Position numbers and translations under genes: made by a program
Assembly: GCF_000155595.1 (NCBI RefSeq)
Contig: NZ_DS989905.1
Location: 385,040 to 449,039 of the forward strand
Source of the DNA: Synechococcus sp. PCC 7335
GTDB taxonomy: Bacteria; Cyanobacteriota; Cyanobacteriia; Phormidesmidales; Phormidesmidaceae
DNA length: 64,000 nt
Direction: 5' to 3'
Shown here: one piece after another, positions 30,015-38,233 of the stretch
Layout of the letters: every line of letters begins with the position of its first letter
How positions within the stretch are numbered: position 1 is the stretch's first letter
Notes under the pieces: generated by a model
Database searches by the model: none
What the model saw: the letters and a program-made list of their open reading frames with translations, nothing else
Told to the model about the DNA's origin: nothing

Positions 30015-31325
30015 ATGCTAGTGTCTTTGAATTCACGGTGGCATTTTTCTGCTGACAGTAAAATTGCGATGAATGCAGATTCTGGGAGTCTGCATGTTCT
30101 TTCTACAGAGATGGCAGAAAGGGTTAGAAGCTTAAGGCAATCACCCAGCACTGTAGTAGACGAAGATATTACTTTAGCCGCACTAGGAGTTGTTGTCTTA
30201 GATCCAGCAGAGCGACAGAAAGAGATAAATGAAGAACTAGAATTAAACTGGTCGCGGAATGCCGTGCTAACCGTTTTGCCAACGGAGCAATGTAACTTTC
30301 GATGCACCTACTGCTACGAGACTTTCGAAAAGGGACGAATGAGTTCGGCGTTGCAGCTTGGTTTGCATAAGTTTTTACGACAACAGGTTCCTATGTACGA
30401 GTCATTTCAACTTGCGTGGTTTGGCGGCGAACCGTTAGTAGAAACCGAAGTTATTGCGCAGGCAACTGCTATTTTTCACCAAGCAAGAAATGCTCACCGG
30501 GTAAGAGGAACAGCTAGTATTACAACGAATGGTTATCTCTTAAGTGGCTCTAGGTTAGAGCGTCTTGATACTGCCGGAATTGATGTTTATCAAATTACGC
30601 TTGATGGAGATCCTGCTGTGCATGATTCTCAGCGTATTACAGCTAGTGGACACAAGACGCATCACCAAATAATGGAAAATATCAAAGGTGTCTTGACTAA
30701 CACTTTAGCTAGAGTTGTTGTTCGGATAAATGTTGATACACATAAAGATGAAGCGGCTAAGCGTACGGCCTGCTGGGTGCGCAACGAGTTAGCTGATTTG
30801 GTAACCATGGGTGGCGAGCGGGTTGATATTGCCGTTGTTCCGGTATGGAGTGCAGACACAACGACTATTGATGGCATTTGCCTTTCGAGTGCTCACCGTT
30901 TTCAGGTGTTGAATATGGTAAAAGAGGCAGCCTGTGAAATAAAAGGAACGACGACAGTAGAAAAGTTTCTTCAACTGTCGTCAGCACTAGGCACGTTGTC
31001 TTGTTATGCGGGTAAGCCGAATACTTGGGTTGTGGGGTCAGACGGGACTGTATACAAATGTACGGTTGCTTTCGATTTGCCAGAAAATAAGATAGGGCGA
31101 TTGACCGAGAGCGGAAACATGGAGCTAGACATAGAAAAAGCAGCTTTGTGGACACAGAAGAATGCCACTAACGATCCGACTTGTGGTAAATGTGCCTTTG
31201 CTCGATCATGCCAAGGAATTTTTTGTCCATTGCTACGCATGCAAGTGGAGAAACCCCCTTGCCCTACGGAAAAAAGGCTGTTTGATTTAGCGGTGGCCAG
31301 CGAGGTCAATAGCTATGTTAAATAA
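30015..31325 (+). CDS. Radical SAM/SPASM peptide-modifying enzyme
   Basis: The product has 436 residues. The radical SAM motif is Cys93-x3-Cys97-x2-Cys100 in Glu-Gln-Cys-Asn-Phe-Arg-Cys-Thr-Tyr-Cys, which binds the [4Fe-4S] cluster that cleaves S-adenosylmethionine. The Gly-Gly-Glu-Pro motif follows near residue 138. The C-terminal SPASM domain has Cys-x13-Gly-x4-Cys, then Cys-x2-Cys-x5-Cys-x4-Cys and a late Pro-Pro-Cys-Pro, enough ligands for two auxiliary clusters. The last inter-Cys gap is one longer than the usual x3. SPASM enzymes install thioether, C-C or C-O bonds in RiPPs. The N-terminal 80 residues may be a leader-binding region. The stop overlaps the next start by 11 bp. Confidence 0.9.
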   Translation: MLVSLNSRWHFSADSKIAMNADSGSLHVLSTEMAERVRSLRQSPSTVVDEDITLAALGVVVLDPAERQKEINEELELNWSRNAVLTVLPTEQCNFRCTYCYETFEKGRMSSALQLGLHKFLRQQVPMYESFQLAWFGGEPLVETEVIAQATAIFHQARNAHRVRGTASITTNGYLLSGSRLERLDTAGIDVYQITLDGDPAVHDSQRITASGHKTHHQIMENIKGVLTNTLARVVVRINVDTHKDEAAKRTACWVRNELADLVTMGGERVDIAVVPVWSADTTTIDGICLSSAHRFQVLNMVKEAACEIKGTTTVEKFLQLSSALGTLSCYAGKPNTWVVGSDGTVYKCTVAFDLPENKIGRLTESGNMELDIEKAALWTQKNATNDPTCGKCAFARSCQGIFCPLLRMQVEKPPCPTEKRLFDLAVASEVNSYVK

Positions 31326-32355
31326 TCAAACATATAGTCAGCGGGCTTCTCAAGGCGCAAACCTTCTTTTGTCAGATTACTTAAAGCTTAGGTCAGAAGA
31401 AAGCTTATGCCTAATCTTAGACGGACAGTTTAAGGCTATTTACGCTGAGAGTATTGCATATATTGAAGAAGCCGCCCAACATATGGGTGTGAATCTCTCT
31501 ATTGTGTATGATAGTCCAGATTATCTCTTTAAGCGCTTAGAGGCGGATGTATACTTATTTGCAGGTCGTAATAAAAGCCATAAGAAAAAGGAAGGCATGG
31601 CTATTGCCCAGCAAGGTGGACGCGTTTTTCGGAGCTTCGATTTTGGTATAGACCTTCTAGAGTTGGCATTGCAAACGCCTAGAGATATACTAGTCAATCT
31701 CAATGATAGACTAATTAGTCGAGGGCAATGCTCCCGTCAAGCTTCTATCCGCAGCTTCGATGGCACAGACCTTCAGATTAGTTTCGGCGAGCAATTCTTC
31801 TGGACAGATAGCTATGGTGCTGGTAGCAATGCGTTTCCTGGAATTCTTCCTCCCGGTGAGATAAATACATTTCCCTTAAGCGTTGATGGAGTAATTGTAG
31901 CTTCCGGCGCACTAAATTCTAGTATTAGCTTGCCCTGTTCGCCAATTGTCGATTCCTGTGCATTAACGCTTGAATTCGAAGATAGTTACTGCTACAGATG
32001 GCAGGCTGATAGCGTACTACTACAACAAACTTTGGATCTGTTGTTTTCAATCGAAAATGCTTGTAGAGTAGGGGAGTTTGGAATTGGAACAAATTTAGGA
32101 GTTACGCAGTTCGTTCCGTATGTATCTCATATTAACGAGCGCAGGCCAGGACCGCATATTGGTCTTGGTACACCCACACAACCTGCTGGAACGACTGACT
32201 GGTCATCACTGGTTCATCTAGATATTATTCTTCCAGATGCCTCCGTTTGGTTTGACGACCAACTTGTTTATGATGGCCATCGTTTTATAGAACCTTTGGC
32301 AAGCGATACTTTTGCACCTGTAATTAGTAACAGGCTATTGGTCGATGCCGTTTAG
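31315..32355 (+). CDS. M29-like metallo-aminopeptidase homologue
   Basis: The product has 346 residues. C-terminal motifs fit the M29 (AmpS/AmpT) clan: Gly-Glu254-Phe-Gly-Ile-Gly-Thr-Asn, Glu275, Gly-Pro-His281-Ile-Gly-Leu-Gly, and Ser-Ser-Leu-Val-His301-Leu-Asp303. These could provide the dinuclear metal ligands. The spacing from Glu254 to Glu275 is shorter than in AmpS, so it is a divergent branch. M29 members are aminopeptidases, though relatives act as ring-cleaving dioxygenases (NicX), so hydrolysis is not certain. Translation is coupled: the ATG lies inside the end of the radical SAM gene, and its own end overlaps the flavoprotein gene. A role in trimming the modified peptide is inferred. 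Confidence 0.75.
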   Translation: MLNNQTYSQRASQGANLLLSDYLKLRSEESLCLILDGQFKAIYAESIAYIEEAAQHMGVNLSIVYDSPDYLFKRLEADVYLFAGRNKSHKKKEGMAIAQQGGRVFRSFDFGIDLLELALQTPRDILVNLNDRLISRGQCSRQASIRSFDGTDLQISFGEQFFWTDSYGAGSNAFPGILPPGEINTFPLSVDGVIVASGALNSSISLPCSPIVDSCALTLEFEDSYCYRWQADSVLLQQTLDLLFSIENACRVGEFGIGTNLGVTQFVPYVSHINERRPGPHIGLGTPTQPAGTTDWSSLVHLDIILPDASVWFDDQLVYDGHRFIEPLASDTFAPVISNRLLVDAV

Positions 32356-32932
32356 AACGAGAACGCTAGTGATTGCGGCAGGCGGGGCGCTTGAGACAGC
32401 GCTGTTGCCGTACTATGTTGTGCGTTTGTTAACGACGACTTCTCTGTCTGTACGTGTGGTGCTTAGCCCGCACGCGCTGGACTTTGTGACGCCTACTGCA
32501 CTTCAAGGACTCACGGAGCATCCTGTATATACTGAACAAATAAAGTTTCATCCATTGAGCGGAAAACCAATGCATCTGGCGTTTGCAGATACCGATCTAC
32601 TGTTGGTGTATCCGGCAACCTGTCGGGTAATTGCGGAGGCAGCTCTTGGCATTGTAAGCTGTCCAGTAACGCGGGTAATTGCCTTTTCCCCGAAGGAAAA
32701 AGTTATTATGGTTCCGTATTTACATACTGCCCATCATCAGATGGTGTATCGAGAACATCTTGGTCAATTAAGACGACAGGGCTGTGAAGTAGTGATGCCA
32801 TCAGATAACGATCTCTGCTGGAAGACTGAGAGCGCTTGGGTGGCAGCTAGACGGATAATTCATGAACGACTTGAGCTACCAACACCAAACGATGCACCTA
32901 TTACGTGGAATGCGTCTTCTCAAGATAATTGA
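32345..32932 (+). CDS. HFCD-type flavoprotein (EpiD/Dfp fold), probable Cys decarboxylase
   Basis: The product has 195 residues. The Rossmann-like flavoprotein fold is shown by Ala-Ala-Gly-Gly-Ala near the start, catalytic His77 in Met-His-Leu-Ala-Phe-Ala-Asp-Thr-Asp, then Val-Tyr-Pro-Ala-Thr-Cys (family Pro-Ala-Thr/Ser-Ala-Asn). Next is a region Pro-Tyr-Leu-His-Thr-Ala-His-His-Gln-Met133 in the place of the Pro-Ala-Met-Asn-x-x-Met substrate clamp. HFCD enzymes bind FMN and oxidatively decarboxylate a Cys: free pantothenoyl-Cys in Dfp, the C-terminal Cys of a peptide in EpiD, MrsD, CypD and TvaF. The precursor at 29671 ends in Cys. The gene overlaps the previous one by 11 bp. Confidence 0.82.
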   Translation: MPFRTRTLVIAAGGALETALLPYYVVRLLTTTSLSVRVVLSPHALDFVTPTALQGLTEHPVYTEQIKFHPLSGKPMHLAFADTDLLLVYPATCRVIAEAALGIVSCPVTRVIAFSPKEKVIMVPYLHTAHHQMVYREHLGQLRRQGCEVVMPSDNDLCWKTESAWVAARRIIHERLELPTPNDAPITWNASSQDN

Positions 32933-32977
32933 ATATTTTTGGGCTTAGCAGCACTGAATCTTGGACAAACGACAACA

Positions 32978-34114
32978 ATGCTTCCCTTCGAAGAACTGCA
33001 AGCAGCTGCAACAAAGGCAATCGCACGCGCGAATTACGCTAGAGCAGAAGAGTTGCTCACTCGTGCTCTAGCAATGGCACACTCTGATGAAAGCAAGGCT
33101 TCCATCCTCTACGACAGGGCCTGCGCATCTTGTCTCTCAGGCGAGAAGGAGGCGGCAGAAAAAAATTTGTTGCGTTGCGCTGCGTTGGGATACTGCGCTA
33201 GTTTTTGGGCTCGGACAGATCCAATGCTGACAGCAGTAAAGGATACATCCAGCTTTCAGCAGGCCTTACTCCATATGCGTCAAAACCTCAATAGAAAGCT
33301 TGAGCGAGCAAGAGCCGTTACAGAGCCGCTTCGGTATCAAGATTTGTCTGGAGTTGACTTTTCGGCAGAGGCATCTCCACCTTTTTTATGGACTGAATTT
33401 GATTGTAACTATTACAAGCGATTGCTAGCGGAGTCAAAAGCTCCAAGGTTATTAGAGAGAACTACAATAGATTTTTTAGGAGTAATCGCAGCATGGTCAA
33501 ATAATCTTTGGGAACATGATGGCTATAACGAGCCGCTGTCTTGCGATCCACTATCTATTATCCAAGAGGCTAGACAGGGTGTGAGATTTCGCTGTGTGGA
33601 GTATGCTACGGTCTTTGGAGGAATAATGGAAGCCTCTGGATACCGCACTAGAGTCTTATGGCTGTTTACGGCTAACGTAGCGATGCAGGACTCGGGAGCA
33701 AGCCATGTTGTTGCGGAGGTGTTTGTACCAGAGTGGCATCGGTGGATTTTCGTTGACGTTCAATGGGGATATATTCCTATTGGAACGGATAATTTACCAC
33801 TTTCAACAGCTGCCTTTCGTCGTCACCTACTACACCATGAGGGGGCTATGCTATATAACGTAAAATCTCCTACCTCAGAAGAAGATTTCGAGGATGAAGA
33901 GCGAAAGCAGTTTTATCAGCTATGGATTCTACCGTACTTATATATGCATGGTGCTCTGTTAGATCAAAGATATAAGAAAAGTGTAAGAGGACGAGAAATG
34001 CTGCTACTTCTGCCTGAAGGCAAGGATGCACCATTAAAGTTTCAAAAAAATAAACTCCCATTTATATGGAAGCCCACTAGCTCGCTGGAATTCTTTTACT
34101 CACCGCCTGATTGA
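32978..34114 (+). CDS. TPR protein with transglutaminase-like protease domain
   Basis: The product has 378 residues from ATG 32978 (an in-frame TTG at 32939 is the alternative). N-terminal helices (about 5-75) read as TPR repeats. The C-terminal half has a transglutaminase-like papain fold: Cys206 in Arg-Phe-Arg-Cys-Val-Glu-Tyr-Ala, His243 in Ser-His-Val-Val-Ala-Glu-Val-Phe, and Asp260 in Trp-Ile-Phe-Val-Asp-Val-Gln-Trp, a complete Cys-His-Asp triad at normal spacing. Such domains hydrolyse or form amide bonds. Position at the end of the cassette suggests leader removal or macrocyclisation; which one cannot be read. The TPR part could bind the precursor. It follows the flavoprotein gene by 45 bp. 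Confidence 0.78.
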   Translation: MLPFEELQAAATKAIARANYARAEELLTRALAMAHSDESKASILYDRACASCLSGEKEAAEKNLLRCAALGYCASFWARTDPMLTAVKDTSSFQQALLHMRQNLNRKLERARAVTEPLRYQDLSGVDFSAEASPPFLWTEFDCNYYKRLLAESKAPRLLERTTIDFLGVIAAWSNNLWEHDGYNEPLSCDPLSIIQEARQGVRFRCVEYATVFGGIMEASGYRTRVLWLFTANVAMQDSGASHVVAEVFVPEWHRWIFVDVQWGYIPIGTDNLPLSTAAFRRHLLHHEGAMLYNVKSPTSEEDFEDEERKQFYQLWILPYLYMHGALLDQRYKKSVRGREMLLLLPEGKDAPLKFQKNKLPFIWKPTSSLEFFYSPPD

Positions 34115-34247
34115 AACTATCTCAATATATTCATAGTTTTTACTGTTGAATCCTTCATACAAAATTGTGAGCCGTTCTGCTGACAGCTTGTACATCCAGA
34201 CTTTTATAGTCAATCAAACTCACCCACGCACAGCTAGCCGTCGCCAT

Positions 34248-35077
34248 GGCATCGTCAAGTTAATCTTAACTAGGCAAATTTAGAACAGATTTATTGAGCT
34301 AGTGCTATCAGCTCGGCCTATGCGATCACGCCGACCCCTGCGATCAATCTCCAACTGTCGATCTGCTGGCGCATCGTTTTTCTATATTCTGAAGCCGTCT
34401 GTTTGTGCTGATGGGGATGGAAATGACCACGTATCGGTTCAAAGGCTGACAGAAAGCGCTGTGCCTGACCCACCGATTTGAATCGGCCCATTCGCCTCTC
34501 CCTAACTCGGGTCTGTCTATGTGAGTTCTCAGCTCGATTGTTCAATCCTTTATGCTGCCTATGTTCTACATTCCTCAAGATGTCCTTCTTAGCAGCGCCA
34601 TAACTCTTGAGTCTGTCGGTGATGATGACTCTAGGGGCAAAGCCGGCTGGTTTGAGTAGTTTTCGGAAGAACTTCTTGGCTGCCGCTTTGTTGCGGCATC
34701 GCTGCATCAGGATATCGAGCACTACACCATGCTGGTCAACAGCCCGCCACAAGTAAAACTGTTCACCTTTAATCTTGATGACGACTTCGTCGAGATGCCA
34801 CTTATCACCGGGCTTTGGCCGCTGTTTGCGAATCTGATTGGCATAGCTCTGAGCAAACTTTAGACACCATCCTCTGATCGCTTCGTAGGTGACCGTGATG
34901 CCCCGATAGAGCATCATTTTCTCAATGTCACGGAAGCTTAGTGGGAAGGTGTAATACAGCCAGACGCAATAGCTGATAATGTCGGCTGGGAAGCGGTGGC
35001 CACGGTAAGGATTATTCATGGCTGAAGCTTCTCAGAGGCAGTAGACCGGAGTCAACTCTAGCCAACTTGACAATGCC
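34248..35077 (-). mobile_element. IS6-family insertion sequence, complete
   Basis: 830 bp. Terminal inverted repeats GGCATCGTCAAGTT (34248-34261) and the reverse complement of 35064-35077 (GGCATTGTCAAGTT) match at 13 of 14 positions. It encodes one transposase of standard length. The 8-bp flanks (GTCGCCAT and CCGGTGGG) do not match, so there is no target duplication; IS6 elements often lose it through cointegrate resolution or adjacent deletion. The right end abuts a truncated haemagglutinin gene. Confidence 0.9.
34318..35019 (-). CDS. IS6-family transposase
   Basis: The product has 233 residues, full length for IS6/IS26 transposases. The DDE residues are visible: Trp-His-Leu-Asp-Glu-Val-Val, Ile-Ile-Thr-Asp-Arg-Leu-Lys-Ser, and Asn-Arg-Ala-Glu-Asn-Ser-His. 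The N-terminal HTH (Ser-Phe-Arg-Asp-Ile-Glu-Lys-Met-Met) is present. It is likely active; it mobilises DNA by replicative cointegrate formation. Confidence 0.94.
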   Translation of the reverse strand: MNNPYRGHRFPADIISYCVWLYYTFPLSFRDIEKMMLYRGITVTYEAIRGWCLKFAQSYANQIRKQRPKPGDKWHLDEVVIKIKGEQFYLWRAVDQHGVVLDILMQRCRNKAAAKKFFRKLLKPAGFAPRVIITDRLKSYGAAKKDILRNVEHRQHKGLNNRAENSHRQTRVRERRMGRFKSVGQAQRFLSAFEPIRGHFHPHQHKQTASEYRKTMRQQIDSWRLIAGVGVIA

Positions 35078-35670
35078 CCGGTGGGGGGTAGTGTTCGAGA
35101 ATTATTAACGATAGCCGCAGGGTTTGCACTGTTGAACAGAAAAGCAGACGGCTGCACCGTCAACAAGGGCGCCGTAGGCAAACCCTCGCCGCTACTATCA
35201 AACTCAACATTACCGTCAAACTCAACGCTATCAGCCGTAGTTGCTAGAAGAGAACCGCCCTTTAAATCTAATCGAGCATTCTCGCCAAAGATGATGCCGT
35301 TTGGATTAATCAAAAAGAGATCGGCATCTCCAAAGACGCCCAACAGACCTAAGATTTGCGATTCTGTCTCGCCGGTTACTCGGCTCAAAATGCTATCAAC
35401 CCCTGGATCATCAAAGTAGATAACGCGACCTGCCTCAACATGGAACTCTTCGAAACTATGAAATAAAGCCTCCCCACGCCTCAATCCACCTTCGATTACG
35501 TCTCCAGGATAGTCTGGACTAATAGGCCTAAGTGTAGAAGATTCCTCTCCTAGTGTGTCATCAGGAATAGGCACTAGCTGCGCTGACACTGAACCCGTCC
35601 AAGGAAGTATTATTCCAACTATAGCCGTCGCTAGCGTAACTTCCCATCGAATATACCGCATAGAAATCAC
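35078..35670 (-). pseudogene. Truncated filamentous haemagglutinin (TPS domain) gene
   Basis: Only the first ~190 residues remain. A signal peptide (ending Val-Ser-Ala-Gln) leads into a haemagg_act/TPS secretion domain with Phe-His-Ser-Phe-Glu-Glu-Phe, Ile-Leu-Ser-Arg-Val-Thr-Gly, and Phe-Leu-Ile-Asn-Pro-Asn-Gly-Ile-Ile-Phe-Gly. The reading frame then enters the IS6 element and stops at 35032. The missing C-terminal part, usually hundreds of residues, is not on the other side of the IS, so it was deleted. An intact protein would be secreted by a TpsB partner. Confidence 0.88.
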
Positions 35671-36234
35671 TCCTGTTTGCGACTTGTTTCACAATCGTGA
35701 GGCTAGTAGAGATCCCTGGTATCGATTAGTTAATCAAAGTAAGAATAAATAGTCAACGGTACGGAACTCGATTATTCAATTTATACTTTTTTGGGAAGCT
35801 ATGCATAATTTCTATTGCATACAGCCGAGTAGTTAGCAGTTTCCAGTTTCACGCTCGTGCTTTACTTTTCTTCGATCGGAAAAATCAATAATTTAAGTAT
35901 AAAACTATACAAACTCAGAAGCTATGTATCACTTTGGAAAGAACAAACATGAAAAGAAACAGACTAAAGACAACAGAAGAGATTTGGAGCGGCTATCGGT
36001 ATAGCGATGTGCGGATGCATTCGCGCATCGCGAGTCACTTAGCCTTTTGAAACACAAGGGTTATAGCCAATGACTACGCCGCAAGCTAAGTGACCAAAGC
36101 TATAGTTTGGTTCGACCAGAAAGCCAGATTACAGCTACATCAGAACCTACTTGTAGAGGTGGCGGAAGCACGATGACAACAGAATAGGCCGATGCTGAAG
36201 CTGATGCTTGTACATCCAATTATTCGCAGATTAA
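35671..36234. other. Intergenic region with two nested dyads
   Basis: 564 bp. A 10-bp stem (36004-36013 with 36022-36031, one mismatch) is followed by GTCACTTAGC (36034-36043) pairing with GCTAAGTGAC (36085-36094). These lie about 140 bp before the FGE-like gene and may form a structured leader. No other gene is supported. Confidence 0.5.
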
Positions 36235-37089
36235 ATGTTTGCAGACCAAATCTCTAGAGCATACTACACCGAGCCTCTAGAAGGTTTGGGTAGGAATATA
36301 CCACTGCAAATCCTACTGATTCCTGGAGGCACCTACAGGATGGGTTCCCCAGTAAGTGATTTTGATCCTGTACGTGATGAAACACCGCATGAGGTAACCG
36401 TGCCTGATTTCTTCTTAGGTCGCTATCCTGTGACACAGGCACAATGGCGGGTAGTAGCAGCTTTTCCTCAGGTAAATATAAATCTGAAACCAGAGCCTTC
36501 TTACTTCAAAGGCGACAACTTACCGGTAGAGCGAATAGCTTGGTATGAGGCTGTAGAGTTCTGCGATCGGTTAAGCCGTTTTGTAGATAATCGCCTTTCC
36601 GCTGATTCAATCTGCTCCTACCGCCTTCCTAGCGAAGCTGAATGGGAGTATGCCTGCCGAGCGGGAACAACCACGCCCTTCTACTTTGGAAAGACAATCT
36701 CTACAGAAGTAGCCAACTACAAAGGAGCATACAATGGCGATCGCACCTACGATAATCCATACGAAGGAGACTATCGTCAGACAACCACCCCGGTCGATTG
36801 TTTTAAAGTAGCGAATGCTTTCGGCTTATCTGATATGCATGGCAATGTATGGGAATGGTGTCAAGATCACTATGGAGACTATGCTCAAGCGCCTACGAAT
36901 GGTAGTGCTCGGATTACAGGCAAAGAAACTGCGAAAAGGGTGCTAAGAGGCGGTTCTTGGGCAGATTGTCCAAAGATGTGTCGATCTGCGTACCGCTTCA
37001 ACAGTCTCCCAGAGAATGTTGATTTCCGCGATGGTTTTCGAGTAAGTCGTTCAATTTCTAAACCTCAAAGTGCTAGCGAGATAAAATGA
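36235..37089 (+). CDS. Formylglycine-generating-enzyme-like (SUMF1) protein
   Basis: The product has 284 residues. Family blocks are Pro-Gly-Gly-Thr-Tyr-Arg-Met-Gly-Ser near 30, Pro-Val-Thr-Gln-Ala-Gln-Trp (about 63), Arg-Leu-Pro-Ser-Glu-Ala-Glu-Trp-Glu-Tyr-Ala (about 127), Gly-Leu-Ser-Asp-Met-His-Gly-Asn-Val-Trp-Glu-Trp (about 200), and Arg-Gly-Gly-Ser-Trp. The domain includes aerobic FGE (copper-dependent Cys-to-formylglycine), EgtB/OvoA-like and many regulatory or effector modules. Whether it carries the FGE copper Cys pair is unclear; Cys-Arg-Ser-Ala-Tyr-Arg is present near the end. Its stop overlaps the start of the next gene by 4 bp, so they are co-translated. Confidence 0.85.
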   Translation: MFADQISRAYYTEPLEGLGRNIPLQILLIPGGTYRMGSPVSDFDPVRDETPHEVTVPDFFLGRYPVTQAQWRVVAAFPQVNINLKPEPSYFKGDNLPVERIAWYEAVEFCDRLSRFVDNRLSADSICSYRLPSEAEWEYACRAGTTTPFYFGKTISTEVANYKGAYNGDRTYDNPYEGDYRQTTTPVDCFKVANAFGLSDMHGNVWEWCQDHYGDYAQAPTNGSARITGKETAKRVLRGGSWADCPKMCRSAYRFNSLPENVDFRDGFRVSRSISKPQSASEIK

Positions 37090-37649
37090 AGAGCGCAAAC
37101 ATAGAATTTGAGAGTCATACAGACGAAAACCGTTGTTTACTTGTCATAGATGTTCAAAACGGTTTTATTAGCCAAAGAACTCATTACGTCGCGCGTAGAA
37201 TTAAGTCTCTCTTAGAGAAAAGACTTTTCGACCCCGTTGTCTTTACAAGATTTATCAATACGCCAAACAGCTCCTACACTAGGCTGCTAGGCTGGAATAG
37301 AATGTTTACAAGTGAGGAGACAGAGATCAGTAGTTTGCTTCAACCATTCGCAAAAAATATCTACAACAAAAGCACATATACTGCGCTTACCGAAGAACTG
37401 AGTCACTTTCTTAAAGTTCGTAATATCGCTACGGTCTTTGTTTGTGGCATTGATACAGACTGTTGCGTGTTGGCAACCACAATAGAATTGTTTGATCTTG
37501 GGATTCGTCCTTATGTGCTATCCCACTACTCTGCCTCAAACGGTGGATACAATAGTGCAATGGCTGCGCTTACAGTATTAGATAGGTTAATTGGATCACA
37601 TCATATTATCGACCACGAACTAGACAGAAATAGTATTCTTAGATATTAA
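37086..37649 (+). CDS. Isochorismatase-family cysteine hydrolase
   Basis: The product has 187 residues. The catalytic triad candidates are Asp in Leu-Val-Ile-Asp-Val-Gln-Asn-Gly (about 20), Lys in Tyr-Asn-Lys-Ser-Thr-Tyr-Thr (about 97), and Cys in Asp-Thr-Asp-Cys-Cys-Val-Leu-Ala-Thr (about 130). Members hydrolyse isochorismate, nicotinamide, N-carbamoyl compounds or amides. The substrate is unknown. Start ATG overlaps the stop of the FGE-like gene, which implies a joint function I cannot name. Confidence 0.87.
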   Translation: MKSANIEFESHTDENRCLLVIDVQNGFISQRTHYVARRIKSLLEKRLFDPVVFTRFINTPNSSYTRLLGWNRMFTSEETEISSLLQPFAKNIYNKSTYTALTEELSHFLKVRNIATVFVCGIDTDCCVLATTIELFDLGIRPYVLSHYSASNGGYNSAMAALTVLDRLIGSHHIIDHELDRNSILRY

Positions 37650-38233
37650 AAGCAGGCAAAATGTAGTAGTAATCTTTATCTGCTATAAAGCCGCGCATAG
37701 GCTACCTACTGTCTGTCTGAGTCAAGGAACGAAAATCCAATTACTCTTAGGCAGAACGCTTAAGACCTTGCTGGGAAGAACGATCTTGTTCTGTACTGAA
37801 ATGTAAATCTATGAACATCGCGTCCACATGCTACTTCTTAGCGGCTGCATTAGTGGCTGCATTTGGTGGTGTGTATCTGTTTCGCTCTAAATTAAGGATG
37901 TGATGGTAAGGAAGCCGTCTCGTACTTTCCCTTCTATATAGTGCTTCTAATTCTGTTTGCTGTTATCTATTGATTGTCGGGTTTGTATCATTGACCCTAT
38001 CTTCTCTCTTCTTAGGGTGTACCTATTAAGTTTGAGTAGGGCGATCGAAGTTGAGCGCGTACTTCAGGGTTCAACGGTTGAATTATGCAATCTTTTACAA
38101 AACCTTGAGAAGGGAACTGTCTTCTGGTGTGCCTGTAAACTTAGAAGGAGTCATGAGTACGTTGATCTTTGTCTGCTTCTGTCACTATTAGACTTTCCAA
38201 AGGACTTTCATGGAAGCTGATAGAAGCTAACTT
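37650..38233. other. Intergenic region, 584 bp
   Basis: No certain gene. A possible 30-residue single-helix peptide is at 37811-37903 (listed). Another frame at 37957-38220 is Leu/Cys-rich without a ribosome binding site and is left uncalled. Confidence 0.4.
37811..37903 (+). CDS. Possible 30-residue single-pass membrane peptide
   Basis: ATG 37811 opens a frame reading Met-Asn-Ile-Ala-Ser-Thr-Cys-Tyr-Phe-Leu followed by Ala-Ala-Ala-Leu-Val-Ala-Ala-Phe-Gly-Gly and a positive tail Phe-Arg-Ser-Lys-Leu-Arg-Met. The shape is that of a tiny membrane protein. No good ribosome binding site is seen, so it may be chance. Confidence 0.25.
   Translation: MNIASTCYFLAAALVAAFGGVYLFRSKLRM

Noticed and set aside
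37957-38220. 87-residue frame before the WD40 gene
   Set aside because: Leu/Cys-rich with no ribosome binding site or motif; probably chance.
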